Assembly: GCA_036704825.1 (NCBI GenBank)
Contig: JAUBSN010000008.1
Location: 65,949-129,948 of the forward strand
Direction of reading: 5' to 3'
Length of the DNA stretch: 64,000 nt
Source: Microcoleus sp036704825
Lineage (GTDB): Bacteria; Cyanobacteriota; Cyanobacteriia; Cyanobacteriales; Microcoleaceae
The position numbers and the translations under genes are program-made. The stretch's first letter is position 1. Every line of letters starts with the position of its first letter. The notes below the pieces were generated by a model that did not search any database, was not told the DNA's origin, and saw only the letters and a program-made list of their open reading frames with translations. Below, piece by piece: positions 27,101 through 36,341 of this stretch.

Positions 27101-29643
27101 GAAAGCTCTAAAAGATCGTCAGTGACATTAAAGTCAGTAATAAAGTCAGCTTCTACAACTGTTTGAATCTCTTGGCGAGAAGTCCGGTAAATAAAGCGAT
27201 CCTTTCCAGCACCCCCAATTAGAGTATTGATTCCTAGGCCGCCTTCGATCTCGTCATCATCATCGCCACCTTGAACTTTGTCGTTGCCCAAGCCGCCTTT
27301 TAGCGTGTTTTTGCCTTTACCACCGATGATATCGTCATCGTCATCGCCGCCGTCGATATCGTCATCGTCATCGCCGCCTTGAACTTTGTCCTTACCCAAG
27401 CCGCCTTTTAGCGTGTTTTTGCCTTTACCACCGACGATATCGTCATCGTCATCGCCGCCGTCGATATCGTCATCGTCATCGCCGCCTTGAACTTTGTCCT
27501 TACCCAAGCCGCCTTTTAGCGTGTTTTTGCCTTTACCACCGACGATATCGTCATCGTCATCGCCGCCGTCGATGTCGTCATCGTCATCGCCGCCTTTAAC
27601 TTTGTCGTTGCCTTTGCCTGCTTTTATTTTGTTTTTGCCCAGGGTAACTTCGATATCATCATCGTCATCGCCACTGTCGATATCGTCATCCCCATCGCCA
27701 CCTTTAATTTTGTCCTTGCCTTTGCCGCCGATGATTTTGTCTTTGCCTTTGCCGCCTGTAATATCATCGTCACCATCGCTGCCTTCGATGTCGTTATCCA
27801 GCGTCGCAGAACCGACAATAACTTGAGGTGCTGTAGTGCCACCAAACTTAAAGACATTTTGCTCGACCTTCAAGCTAAAACGCTGACCGGTGGCAGATCT
27901 TTTGCCGTTGCTAACTTCAAAACCAAAACTAAGCGCACCGATAAAACCTACTGCCGCTTTGAAACTTAACGAGCCTGCGTTAATGTCTGCTTGAGTGAAG
28001 GTAAAACCGACTTGTGTTACGGCGACTCCCTTAAAGAATAGTTGGCCGGTTGCAGCATCGGGCAGCTCGGTTAGCTTGAAGACTGTGTTGCTAGGACCTT
28101 GCTCGTCATCGACAAACCGCAACAACTCAGAAGTAATAGTTTGCTCGCCGCCGCTGGAACCAGTAATCAAGCCATTATTAGCTTCCGCTCGCGGAGGGTT
28201 AGAAATCGGGTTCGGAGTTGGAGTTGGAGTTGGAGTTGGAGTTGGAGTTTGAGTTTGAGGATTAACTCCCAAAAAGTCGCCAGCAGTGATAAGCGTTGCG
28301 TTGACATTTAACAATAGCGCCAGCGCGAAGTTATTGACCCGAATTTCGGTATTGCCACCGACTTGTATAAAGGTCAAGCTGCTAAAGTTCAAGTCGCCAA
28401 ACAGCAGAAACTTGTCGCTGCCGTCTTCGTAGTCAGTGATGACTGCACTTGCTCCAGAGGTACTGTTACTCACGACATAAACGTCATCTCCAGCACCGCC
28501 TACACAGGTATGGTTGCCAGTACCGCCCATCAGTGTATCGTTGCCGTCGCCGCCCATCAGCGTATCGTTGCCGTCGCCGCCGCCGCTAACGCTGTCGTCG
28601 CCTTCGCCGCCGTCTGCCATGTCATTGCCGTCGCCAGTCACGAGGGTATCGTTGCCAGCACCGCCCATCACGCTGTCGTCGCCGTCGCCACCCATCACGC
28701 TGTCGTCGCCGTCGTCGCCGCTGCAAACGTCGCTGCCGCCGCCGCCCATCACGGTATCGTCGTCGGCACCGCCGCTAACGCTGTCGTCGCCGTCGTCGCC
28801 GCTGCAAACGTCGCTGCCTGCGCCGCCCATCACGGTATCGTTATCTTTGCCGCCGTTAACTTGGTCGTCGCCGTCGCCACCGCTAACGTTGTCGTTGCCT
28901 GTGTCGCCCCTGACGGTATCGTTGCCTTCGCCGCCCTCGCAATCGTCGTCGCCTTTGCCGCCGTAGACGCTATCGCTGCCAGCGCCGCCCTTAACGTCAT
29001 CATCTCCTTCGTTGCCGTGCACCCAGTCATCGCCGTCATCGCCTTCGCAGAGGTCGTCGTCGCTGCCTCCCATGACGGTATCGTTATCTTTACCGCCGTT
29101 AAGGGTGTCCTTGCCTTTGCCGCCCATGACGGTATCGTTGCCGAGATCGCCTCTTACTTCATCGTCGTCATCGCCGCCCTCGCAATCATCGTCATCTTTA
29201 CCGCCGTAGATTTTATTTTTTTTGCCGCGGTTTCCTTTGATTTTGTCCTTGCCTTTCTTGCCGAATATCTCATCCTGCTCGCCGGTGGCGACAATTAAGT
29301 CATCGTCATCGGTACCGACGACGGTTCGGCGGCGATCTATGCCGCTATCATCATCTAAGTCATCGTCATCGTCATCGTCATCAGTACCTCCGACGGTAGG
29401 GAAAGCGATGCCATTATCATCATCGCCCGTACCTTCTTCCAGTACGCCGTTAGCCAGAGCTGGAAATGTGGTGGTAAGGCCGTCGGTGTTTTCGGCGAGT
29501 GCTACCTGAATTAACTGAGCTAAGTCCTCATCGGAAATTGTAGAGCTGTCGTCGCTTAAATCCCCGACAGGCTTTTGTGTTTCATCTTGAACGGGAAAAA
29601 GCGATCCTTGTCCTTCTTCTAACAACATTGCGTCTGGTTCCAT
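24196..29643 (-). CDS. Giant RTX (hemolysin-type Ca-binding) repeat protein
   Basis: 1815 residues, very acidic. An Asp-rich N-terminus is followed by residues about 110-390 of GGxGxDxhx nonapeptides, the calcium-binding parallel beta-roll. A PT-repeat linker comes next (about 475-490, coded by GGAGTT hexamers on the + strand), then a cadherin-like/RapA2-type domain (about 500-610). A Lys/Asp-rich RTX block has a 36-residue period. The end has three 214-residue repeats, each ending in FTSGSDKFEF and related motifs, plus a last RTX stretch. The C-terminus ELFLF is of the hydrophobic kind used by type I secretion. No secretion genes are adjacent. Likely secreted or surface-bound; role unknown. 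Confidence 0.92.
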   Translation of the reverse strand: MEPDAMLLEEGQGSLFPVQDETQKPVGDLSDDSSTISDEDLAQLIQVALAENTDGLTTTFPALANGVLEEGTGDDDNGIAFPTVGGTDDDDDDDDLDDDSGIDRRRTVVGTDDDDLIVATGEQDEIFGKKGKDKIKGNRGKKNKIYGGKDDDDCEGGDDDDEVRGDLGNDTVMGGKGKDTLNGGKDNDTVMGGSDDDLCEGDDGDDWVHGNEGDDDVKGGAGSDSVYGGKGDDDCEGGEGNDTVRGDTGNDNVSGGDGDDQVNGGKDNDTVMGGAGSDVCSGDDGDDSVSGGADDDTVMGGGGSDVCSGDDGDDSVMGGDGDDSVMGGAGNDTLVTGDGNDMADGGEGDDSVSGGGDGNDTLMGGDGNDTLMGGTGNHTCVGGAGDDVYVVSNSTSGASAVITDYEDGSDKFLLFGDLNFSSLTFIQVGGNTEIRVNNFALALLLNVNATLITAGDFLGVNPQTQTPTPTPTPTPTPNPISNPPRAEANNGLITGSSGGEQTITSELLRFVDDEQGPSNTVFKLTELPDAATGQLFFKGVAVTQVGFTFTQADINAGSLSFKAAVGFIGALSFGFEVSNGKRSATGQRFSLKVEQNVFKFGGTTAPQVIVGSATLDNDIEGSDGDDDITGGKGKDKIIGGKGKDKIKGGDGDDDIDSGDDDDDIEVTLGKNKIKAGKGNDKVKGGDDDDDIDGGDDDDDIVGGKGKNTLKGGLGKDKVQGGDDDDDIDGGDDDDDIVGGKGKNTLKGGLGKDKVQGGDDDDDIDGGDDDDDIIGGKGKNTLKGGLGNDKVQGGDDDDEIEGGLGINTLIGGAGKDRFIYRTSRQEIQTVVEADFITDFNVTDDLLELSTAAFGNLSVSSLTRLEITATSAVGSIGSSNLLDFSADITVNSIASLQARFVALGGNLDAPTFCQFIDAETGRAVLVFGFGARFEVLASFSVDIRLQISNFVFTGTPLNVPVGTAGPDNVNFGTYPAAVNFDGLAGDDNIVGSNFNDTIIGGDGNDTITGGLGLDVITGGSGADLFVYRTTKEGGDKIADFKSGTDKFEFSASAFGNLTTTNFDGVSGVSPDITGKELVIFTQGSYASLEAAQAKALGNSTSAGFFAFTNASNETVLYFDSNGTLAGGSTLIANLGTAASNLGTADFVFTGTIASSPTGTTTDSGSVVDLTAAGNTYPTDFNNFGSGAGGYNFTTPVLFTGDANANSVTGTEFADILSGGSGADILTGGAGADLFVYKATGEGGDTITDFTSGSDKFEFSASAFGNLTTTNFDASSGSTPDITGKELVIFTQGSYASLEAAQATAVGNSTSAGFFAFTNASNETVLYFDSNGTVADGSTLIANLGTAASNLGTADFVFTGTIASSDTGTSPTGTTTNSGSVADLTAAGNTYPVAFNNFGSGAGGYNFTTPVLFTGDATANSVTGTEFADILSGGSGADILTGGAGADLFVYKATGEGGDTITDFTSGSDKFQFTASAFGNLTTTNFDASSGSTPDITGKELVIFTQGSYASLQDAQATALGNSTSAGFFAFTNASNETVLYFDSNGTVADGSTLIANLGTAASNLGTADFVFTGTIASSDTGTSPTGTTTNSGSVADLTAAGNTYPVAFNNFGSGAGGYNFTTPVLFTGDATANSVTGTEFADILSGGSGADIFDGGLGNDSISGDDGDDSLFGGGGSDTLNGGLGNDTLIGGVGTNVLNGGAGADVFVFTGTTADGGDLITNYSTADDVINLDSTGFAAFTTGSGPLGSSFYAYSSTVSDVTVFEATLTGPSIMAIYDGLSTKLYYDSNGSTVGGSSLFATVDVDLGLSGNSELFLF
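24719..26640 (-). repeat. 642-bp (214-codon) tandem repeat, three copies
   Basis: The marker AGGATGTCAG recurs at 24719, 25361 and 26003, exactly 642 bp apart. Units 1 and 2 are almost identical at DNA level. The third (26003 to about 26640) has drifted and lacks a small block around the SSDTGTSPTG segment. This is recent in-frame duplication within the RTX gene. Confidence 0.95.
27313..27640 (-). repeat. 108-bp (36-codon) Asp-rich RTX tandem repeat
   Basis: GCCTTTACC recurs at 27313, 27421 and 27529, a 108-bp period. Each unit codes KGKNTLKGGLGKDKVQ followed by two GGDDDDDI turns. The runs of five aspartates are denser than the canonical GGxGxDxhx nonapeptide. Confidence 0.9.
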
Positions 29644-31425
29644 TGTTGATATTTCCCAAAAAATGGTAAGCTTCTTAGAATCAATTTATCAGCAAACAAA
29701 ATGCTGCTGAAGATTTTTTGTCCTTCATGCTTTAGCCTGCTAGAAAATCTGATTCCCTCATCTTTACTATTATAGACGCCTCTTAAACCGCAAGGTTTTT
29801 TGCGATCTGTTGCGAGTTTGATATTCGGCAATTGCGTACCACAATTAATCGATCTGCAACCTATAGCCTTTCTCAAAAAGATGAGGTATGATTGACAGAT
29901 TCTATAACCGCTTAAACGTATAGGGTGCTTTCGGCCCAACAACGTCGGCGAATCTTTCGCTCGAACCGCTATACACTGTAATTACTGCGCCGAAGCGCCG
30001 AGCATTTGAGATGTTCTCGGTAGTTTCTACAATCATCTGCGCCGCAGGGCCCATAATTGTATGTTTTCTACGTAATTTCTACAGTGAATTAGCAAAATTT
30101 CAACTCGCAACTGACAACTCCTAAATAACTACCCAAAACCTGTATCCCCCAAATTTTACCCTTGCTTTTGTTCCGATCTAGGCTGGGTGTATTGAAGTTT
30201 TGTAACACTCCCAGCTTTGACAAATCCTTCCCTGACTTAGAATTTGTATCTCTTGACTAAACGACTGCGCGCTTCTAATTTTAGTTCCCGATGAGTAATT
30301 AGAAATTTAGATAATTCGCCCAGGCAAATATTTGTTCTAATTTTTAGTTGCACAATTTTCTCTCGATTCGAGGAAACCTCGCGAACTGAGAAAAAATTTT
30401 TTTTCGGATCGACACTAAGAAATTTGCCAAAAAATATCTATCTCAAGATTGATTGCAAAATTTGCCAAAAAATAGTAATGCAGAATTCGTTGTTGGTGAC
30501 AGTTGCAAGCTCGATCGGCATTTTGAGCGGGAATGACCTACGGCGAGGCTGCGAAACCCAGTAGCTTTGTAGAAGTTTCGCTACCAAATTCAATAATTCT
30601 CAGAGAAACCGGCCTGATGAGGCGTAATCCTCTAGATGCCAAAAATGATGGTTGCTGCAGAGTACCGGAATAATTTGATTGCCGTTGTATTGTTGAGAGT
30701 TCTTGGCTGCTTGCGTGTATTTTTACTGCTTAACTTTAACTAGATTAAAAGAGTTAAATTAAAACTTTTCAATATCATGAAAGCGGAAAATTAGCAATAA
30801 GTTATTAGCAATTATCGCTGGTCAACTATCGATTACGCATTGCCGCTGAGGTCTTGCAGATCGGGGCGGAGACCTTATGGATGAGTACCCAGGGCTGACC
30901 AATTCATTAATTGACACAAAATCAAGATTGCACCTGGGGGGTTGGTGGTAGGGGATAAGCGGTAAAGACCGATCGACGGATCGCCAAAAAAAATAAAATA
31001 CTCAACTTTCCCTGCGATATTGCCCTGAAACCGGCTGGCGAGAGCCGAAGTAATTTTAATAAGAACTAGAGATCCGCCTGGTAAAGTGCCTCCAATTTAA
31101 CTTTACTCAGCAATGAGAAACTCAAGTTCGCGACGAATCTAAAGGGGTCTGCGGTAGAGGTGCAAAATGTTAAAGATAGCAAGATTGGAGAAAATTCGGC
31201 TTTCACCGAGCCACAAGGCAATCAAAACTAATAAACTGTTATTAAAGTACAACTTTTATATCCTCAAAGTGTTTGAACAAATATATATGCCCCCAGCGAT
31301 CGCCCGATCGGGGGAAGCGCATTCAGAAACTTTGATTGGAAGAGTAAAAATTATTTTGCCGATCGCTATTGCTAGCCGCAAAAACGCAGGCAAATTCAGA
31401 ATTAAGGCGGGAGGGCGCTAAAGCG
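29644..31425. other. 1.8-kb gene-poor region upstream of the CHAT gene
   Basis: No convincing gene on either strand; short open frames here lack recognisable motifs or ribosome sites. The first 200 bp should hold the RTX promoter. The direct pair AAATTTGCCAAAAAATA recurs near 30420 and 30455. The 30530-31160 stretch has no strong repeat. It could hold untranslated leaders or non-coding RNA, for which I see no decisive signal. Confidence 0.5.
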
Positions 31426-33126
31426 GTGAGCCAGGAATTTCAACTCTCAGTCACCCCAGTTGGGGACGACAAATATCTAGTGCGGACAGAAAGGGTTGCA
31501 CCCGGTGTACCCTTAGCCGAACAACAAGTCCGCTGGCCGATCGACGAATGGCTTGCACTGTCTGCCCAACTGATGAACGACCCGCTGGTGGGCTTGCTCC
31601 AGGGAAAAACAATACAGGGAAACAGTTTTGCCGGTCGCGGCCTCTCCCGTTCGGGAAACAACTCAGGGCCAAATTTAGTAGCCCTGGGACAACAATTATA
31701 CAGCGGGCTGTTTCAAGGAAACTTGCGCGATAGCTGGACTTGCGCTCAAGGCATCGCCCAGCACCGCCGAGAAGTGCTGCAACTGCGACTCGGGCTCAAA
31801 GGGCGGCGCTTGCCGCGGCTGCCGTGGGAAGTTCTGCACGCAGGCGATCGCCCTTTGGCAACTGGGACCGATGTCGTGTTTTCTCGCTACCAACCAGGTA
31901 CAAGTTTATTCAAACAAACCCGGATACTGCCTAGCAGCGGGCCGCTAAAAATTTTAATGGCGATCGCCTCTCCGAGCGATCGAGACAGCTTGCAGCTAAA
32001 GCGAGAAGTGCTCCATTTGCAACAAGAACTCCAAAACCGCACCGGTAGTCCTCTCAAAAACAGCCCCCATTCTGCGGAAATTCAACTGACTATTCTCGAA
32101 CAGCCCGATCGAGAACAACTTACCCAAGCCCTAGAACAAGGACACTACCAAGTCCTGCACTACGCAGGCCACAGCAACTTAGGTTCCCGAGGTGGCGAAC
32201 TCTACCTAGTCAGCAGCCGCACCGGCTTAACCGAAACCCTCAGCGGCGACGACTTAGCTGGATTGCTCGTTAACAACGGTATTCAGATGGCCGTGTTCAA
32301 CTCCTGCCGCGGCGCCTACGGCGACCCCTCAGATATCGCCGACGACAGCCCGGAACGCAACTTAACCGAAGCTCTAGTCAAGCGGGGCATTCCCGCAGTG
32401 CTAGCAATGGCAGAAAGCATCCCCGACGATGTAGCCCTAACTCTAACGCGGTTGTTTTACCGCAACCTCAATCAAGGCTATCCAGTCGATCTCAGCTTGA
32501 GCCGGGCCAGAGCTGGGCTAATTTCTGCCTACGGTTCTCACCAGCTATACTGGGCTTTGCCCATTCTCTACCAGCACCCGGACTTTGACGGCTATTTGAC
32601 TGGCGCCCCAGCCCACAGCGCGACCTCCGGTTCTATGGTGCAGATAATCGCGTCGGGAACGCAACCGGCGCTCGCGGGTACAGAATGGAAGGCCCCATCT
32701 TCGGTTTCGGCGATCGCCCAGTACCCCCCAATCCCAGCCAATCGAGATCGCGAGTCAGACAGTTCTGACGGCGAAGTCTGGGAATACTTTCCCGACCAAT
32801 TCAAAGATCGCAGGGATTGGGTTCATCAGAACGATCGAGCCGATGCTGCTAATTCGCCGAACTCACCGACGGCTTCGCCCTCCTCGATTCCTAATTCTGA
32901 GTGTTCGGCGATCCAAGCAACTCGCGCCGCTGCTGCGACTCAGAAACCGTTAAAAAAACCGGGGTTGAAAAAATCTGTCACCCTGATGCTTTGCTTGTTG
33001 TCCGTTGCTTTGAGTGCTGGCTTTTTTGGGTGGCGCTACTCGAACCAGCGAGGCACGAAACCTGAAGAGTTACTGCCGGCGGTACGGACTCCCCTGTCGC
33101 AAAATTACCTGCAACAACGTCACTAA
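31426..33126 (+). CDS. CHAT-domain (caspase-like) protein with C-terminal membrane anchor
   Basis: 566 residues from a GTG with GGAGGG about 12 bases ahead; an upstream in-frame TTG at 31369 adds an unlikely leader. An N-terminal domain of about 170 residues (QFLS-type) precedes GRRLPRLPWEVLH, then a CHAT caspase-like fold with the dyad histidine in VLHYAGHSNLG (about 244) and cysteine in AVFNSCRGAYGD (about 291). A disordered Ser/Pro/Asn segment (about 425-515) leads to one membrane helix, LMLCLLSVALSAGFFGW, and a short tail. CHAT proteases are activated by partner sensors and cleave proteins in signalling or abortive responses. No sensor gene is adjacent. Confidence 0.87.
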   Translation: MSQEFQLSVTPVGDDKYLVRTERVAPGVPLAEQQVRWPIDEWLALSAQLMNDPLVGLLQGKTIQGNSFAGRGLSRSGNNSGPNLVALGQQLYSGLFQGNLRDSWTCAQGIAQHRREVLQLRLGLKGRRLPRLPWEVLHAGDRPLATGTDVVFSRYQPGTSLFKQTRILPSSGPLKILMAIASPSDRDSLQLKREVLHLQQELQNRTGSPLKNSPHSAEIQLTILEQPDREQLTQALEQGHYQVLHYAGHSNLGSRGGELYLVSSRTGLTETLSGDDLAGLLVNNGIQMAVFNSCRGAYGDPSDIADDSPERNLTEALVKRGIPAVLAMAESIPDDVALTLTRLFYRNLNQGYPVDLSLSRARAGLISAYGSHQLYWALPILYQHPDFDGYLTGAPAHSATSGSMVQIIASGTQPALAGTEWKAPSSVSAIAQYPPIPANRDRESDSSDGEVWEYFPDQFKDRRDWVHQNDRADAANSPNSPTASPSSIPNSECSAIQATRAAAATQKPLKKPGLKKSVTLMLCLLSVALSAGFFGWRYSNQRGTKPEELLPAVRTPLSQNYLQQRH

Positions 33127-33259
33127 AAGCGATCGCCCGGTGCAATGCTTTATTTAGACCTTCTTGGCCTGGCTTCAAACTGGGTGGGGTTTTTGCTGGT
33201 CATTTGCGATGGTCGGCTGTCGCTGGCAAAGCGCTCGAAAATATGCTGCTCGATCGAAT

Positions 33260-33362
33260 CTCGGACTTACGTTCATCAAGCTGATTTTTACCCCAAACAA
33301 GCAGCAGCGCAACCAAGCATCGAGGAAGAAACCAGGTTTCTCGTCGAGAGAGTAAGTCCGAG
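33260..33362. repeat. MITE-like inverted-repeat element (family D)
   Basis: About 103 bp with ends CTCGGACTTAC and GTAAGTCCGAG, extended inside by TTCATCAAGC / GCTTGATGC-like pairing. The GGACTTACG end sequence recurs at 9539, so it may belong to a dispersed family. It has no coding capacity. Confidence 0.7.
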
Positions 33363-33389
33363 ACTGCTTGATGCAGTATTCGTCAGTTA

Positions 33390-33421
33390 ATTTTAGATTT
33401 TAGATTTTAGATTTTAGATTT
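33390..33421. repeat. ATTTTAG heptamer repeat
   Basis: About four tandem copies of ATTTTAG. The same heptamer recurs at 39111-39161, and as its complement (CTAAAAT) at 44196-44225 and 49400-49430, each time in a gap next to a gene start. Confidence 0.85.
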
Positions 33422-34680
33422 ACTCCACAGATGAATCTGGCTGCTTGAACAAGGGCGTTGCCATGAGCTTGTCGAAGGGTCGAAAATTTCGATCGGTAAA
33501 TGACTGTTGTCGGGGGGCGGTCTCCGTTTTTGGGCCGAGTCATTCGGCAGCCGGAGCATTCGTCATTCGGCACAAGACGATAACAGCAAGAGTTGTAACA
33601 ATTAAAAACGTCCTCACCGTCAAGGCGGTGGCTATATTTCACAATAATTAATTATGGAAGCGGCTGTGAGTTTGACGCGCCCCTCCAGTTGGTGCATAAA
33701 TTTTGAGAGTTTGGCAGTTTGCAGGCCGCGAGTCGAAACCAGTACATTTCCACCGAAACTCCATGTCGGGAACCGCTGCTAATTTGTAGTCCATCAAACA
33801 TTTAAGCAGTTGTGCATTTAACTGAGTCTTTTTCAATTCCCCTGTGGAAAGAACCTCAAATTCTCTGGCTTTGGGCCGGAGGAGGAAGATTTTCCCTAGA
33901 GTCGCCTAGAAATCTACTGAGTCGTGGCGAAGTGTTAAGAGCTGCGAAGCAATCTCCCCCCATCTAAACTATTCCCCTCTTGGTGGCTGCGCGATGTTTC
34001 TGCCGCCGCGCCCATTGAGTCGGCTTTAAGCTAAAACCCGTTCAACGAACAGGTGAAATTTCCTTCAATTTTTACCGGATTGGTTTCCCCAGACTGCTTT
34101 CTGTGCAAGTTATATACCGAACACCTTAATAGAAGATTGCTCGTTGCTATTTGGGGTTTTAAGGGGATTTCGCGCCCGAAAAACAGGGTTTATACCATTT
34201 GAGATTTGAGATTTTAGATTGAAGACTTGAAGAATTGGGAATGACTTATTCCATAAGGGTTTGGAGCACGGGCCTACAGTTGGATTCTTTTTGTAAACTG
34301 GTGCGTGCAAGTAGCTGGCAGGGCACCCTTGAACAAGTGCTGCCACCCCTTGTTGAGGTAAAAGTTAACCCCGGTCGGCAAATGCTTTCGGCAGATTTGC
34401 AGCGGCCGCGCTCTAGGTATTTTGATTCACGGCTGTCTTGTTTTTACCTTGACCGCAGACTCGATCGGGGGTTGGTGAATGCAGGGAACAGACTTTACTG
34501 TAAAAAAGTAAAGCATTTAATTTGCGACAATAATTGCCCGCGCGATCGCAAGAGAGGCTTGCACAAGCATTTGGGCCGCGAGGAGCAATTATTGTCGCCC
34601 TTCGAGCATCCTTACTTGCACCCCCGGTCTTCAGGCTGCACAAATTTATCCAGAATCTTAAATATTGAGAATTATTAGTA

Positions 34681-34709
34681 TTGACAGTGAAACAAAGTTA
34701 ATCTAATGT
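34681..34709 (+). promoter_or_regulatory. Sigma70-type promoter of the cyAbrB gene
   Basis: TTGACA (34681-34686) and TAATGT (34704-34709) with a 17-base spacer. They lie about 45 bases ahead of the ATG at 34754. The -35 box is a perfect consensus and the -10 box matches at four of six. Direct reading only; no mapped start. Confidence 0.6.
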
Positions 34710-34753
34710 GTTGTAATTGATATAAGTAAAGTCCAATAAGCGAGGTACGGTCA

Positions 34754-35164
34754 ATGGCAGAAACAGCTACAGCACCCTTAACAGGAAAAGGTCTGCTTCA
34801 AAAAATCAAAGGCAGTGATTTGCCGCGCAGAGAACTTGCAAAGCTTTGCGGCTACTTCACGGTCAGCAAAAGTGGAGAAACCCGGATTAATCTGGCTGAG
34901 TTTTACGATGCAGTGTTAGCTGCTAAGGGCATTGAGCTAGAGAAGTCGAAAGCAGACGGACGCGGACGAGAAGCGAGTTATCGAGCTAGCGTTCACAAGA
35001 ATGGCTCGATCGTGATCGGAGCAAATTATACCCAAGAAATGGGATTAAAGCCGGGAGACGAGTTTGAAATTAAGCTCGGATACAAGCACATTCGCTTGAT
35101 TCAGATCGATGTGGACAGACCGGATGTAGATGTGGATGATGAAGAGGAGGATACAGAAGAATAA
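34754..35164 (+). CDS. cyAbrB-family transcriptional regulator
   Basis: 136 residues. The AbrB-type DNA-binding swapped hairpin is at the C-terminal part in cyanobacterial members: ASYRASVHKNGSIVIGANYTQEMGLKPGDEFEIKLGYKHIRLIQI. The N-terminal LLQKIKGSDLPRRELAKLCGYFTV is the cyanobacterial cyAbrB extension. cyAbrB2 (CalA/CalB-like) proteins bind DNA broadly and tune carbon, nitrogen and hydrogen metabolism. The acidic tail DDEEEDTEE is notable. A consensus-like promoter precedes it, and recX follows 90 bases later. Confidence 0.9.
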   Translation: MAETATAPLTGKGLLQKIKGSDLPRRELAKLCGYFTVSKSGETRINLAEFYDAVLAAKGIELEKSKADGRGREASYRASVHKNGSIVIGANYTQEMGLKPGDEFEIKLGYKHIRLIQIDVDRPDVDVDDEEEDTEE

Positions 35165-35254
35165 AGGCGATGGCGATGCAGTCAGCCTCGGGCAAGGCGA
35201 CTGGATTTGGCATTCGCTAGACGAGTATTTGCGCGCCACCCTTCGATTGAACTG

Positions 35255-35722
35255 ATGAGCTGTCTTGACTATTTCTATTTTCTCTTGTCCCGCAAAGACT
35301 ACAGTGCCTCTGAACTTCGCAAAAAGGGGCAAGAGAAAGGTTTTGACAATGAGGAAATATTGGAGGCGATCGCGCAAATTCAAGACCGGGGCTATCAGTC
35401 TGACACTCGCTTGGTGGCAAACTCGATCGCCTCTGCAGCAGGCAAATACGGGAAGTCTGCCATCAAGCGCAAGTGCCTGCAAAAAGGAATTACCAGCGAT
35501 TTGTTCGAGCAAGTCTGGGAAGAAGAAATTGCCGAAAATCAGGACTCCGAAGCAGAAAAACTGGCCGAATTAAAAGCCAAAGTCATGCGGAAATACAAGA
35601 TCGATACTTGGGGTCAAGCAGATCCGAAAACCAAAGGCAAAGTCTTGAATTACCTGCAATACAGGGGCTTTAATGCCTTTGAAATTTGGCGGCAGTGGCA
35701 AACAGAAGAAGATGACGAGTAA
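35255..35722 (+). CDS. recX: Regulatory protein RecX
   Basis: About 155 residues from ATG 35255 (a TTG at 35207 extends the frame). RecX caps and inhibits RecA filaments. The sequence begins SCLDYFYFLLSRKDYSASELRKKGQEKGF, a typical first RecX three-helix repeat. Further repeats carry AIAQIQDRGYQSDTRLVANSI and YGKSAIKRKCLQKGI. It is not next to recA, which is common in cyanobacteria. Confidence 0.88.
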   Translation: MSCLDYFYFLLSRKDYSASELRKKGQEKGFDNEEILEAIAQIQDRGYQSDTRLVANSIASAAGKYGKSAIKRKCLQKGITSDLFEQVWEEEIAENQDSEAEKLAELKAKVMRKYKIDTWGQADPKTKGKVLNYLQYRGFNAFEIWRQWQTEEDDE

Positions 35723-35846
35723 ATAGTAGGGCCACGCAAATAGGTGCGGCCGAGATAGGCAAGCACAACTACACTGCTGCCGACAGGGCTAAAGTGCAAG
35801 TCCTGAGTTTTTTGTAAATGGTATGTCAATCCTCAGCGTTGACTAA

Positions 35847-36341
35847 CTAAGATTCGTACATCTGCCGATGTCTGGCTAAAAGCTCGAGATATTTCTCGTT
35901 GATTTTGGCCAGCATCCATTTCTCTTGAAAAATGGCCGCGGATTCTGCTTTCACCGGATCTGCTTGTAGCGGCAAAATATCTTTTCGGGCGGCACTTTGT
36001 TCTGCAACAGACTTCAGCTTTTGAGGGTTTTGCTGGTATTTTCGACCGCTTTTGTGGTTGGCGTAACGGCGCGATCGAGTATACCCCATCTGCAAGAACT
36101 TGCGGGCCATGTCGGCTCCCACAAAATCATCGGCATCGAGATAGTCTAAAAACAAGGAGTAAATTTTGCTGCTGGACTCCCTGGCAATTTCAGGAGTCTT
36201 AAATCTCCAGAAAGGCAGAATTTCTCCTTTATATGGTTCCACCAACAGCACTCCCTGTTCTCCTTTCCCTACCCGATAAAGTTCCGGGTGCTGTCGAAAG
36301 TCGATGTTCTTAAAATCCGCATGGTAGTCGAACTGCTTCAT
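35847..36341 (-). CDS. DUF4385 family protein
   Basis: 164 residues. FRQHPELYRVGKGEQGVLLVEPYKGEILPFWRFKTPE matches my memory of DUF4385, a soluble bacterial family of unknown function. FVGADMARKFLQMGYTRSRRYANHKSG is its second conserved block. It overlaps the end of the DoxX-like gene upstream by 4 bases (36338-36341), so the two are co-translated. Confidence 0.78.
   Translation of the reverse strand: MKQFDYHADFKNIDFRQHPELYRVGKGEQGVLLVEPYKGEILPFWRFKTPEIARESSSKIYSLFLDYLDADDFVGADMARKFLQMGYTRSRRYANHKSGRKYQQNPQKLKSVAEQSAARKDILPLQADPVKAESAAIFQEKWMLAKINEKYLELLARHRQMYES

Larger units (their letters stand above)
33127..34680. other. 1.5-kb gene-poor region between CHAT and cyAbrB genes
   Basis: No supported gene. 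It holds a small inverted-repeat element at 33260-33362, a heptamer run at 33390-33421, and a GC-rich hairpin CCTCACCGTCAAGGCGGTGG near 33612 that resembles the end of an IS200/IS605-type remnant. The rest (33650-34680) shows nothing I can name. Confidence 0.5.

Noticed and set aside
28363..29298. 311-residue Ala/Val-rich frame on + opposite the RTX gene
   Set aside because: A shadow of the Asp-rich repeats on the - strand (GTC/ATC read as Val and Ile); no independent evidence.
33145..33390. 81-residue frame on + after the CHAT gene
   Set aside because: It runs through the inverted-repeat element at 33260-33362 and has no family match or ribosome site.
33600..33640. Hairpin CCTCACCGTCAAGGCGGTGG as the end of an IS200/IS605 element
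   Set aside because: No TnpA or TnpB frame is nearby, so it is kept only as a possible remnant.
34235..34678. 147-residue frame on +
   Set aside because: Starts with TTG without a ribosome site and the residue use is unlike neighbouring genes; it ends next to the cyAbrB promoter. It could still be real but I cannot support it.
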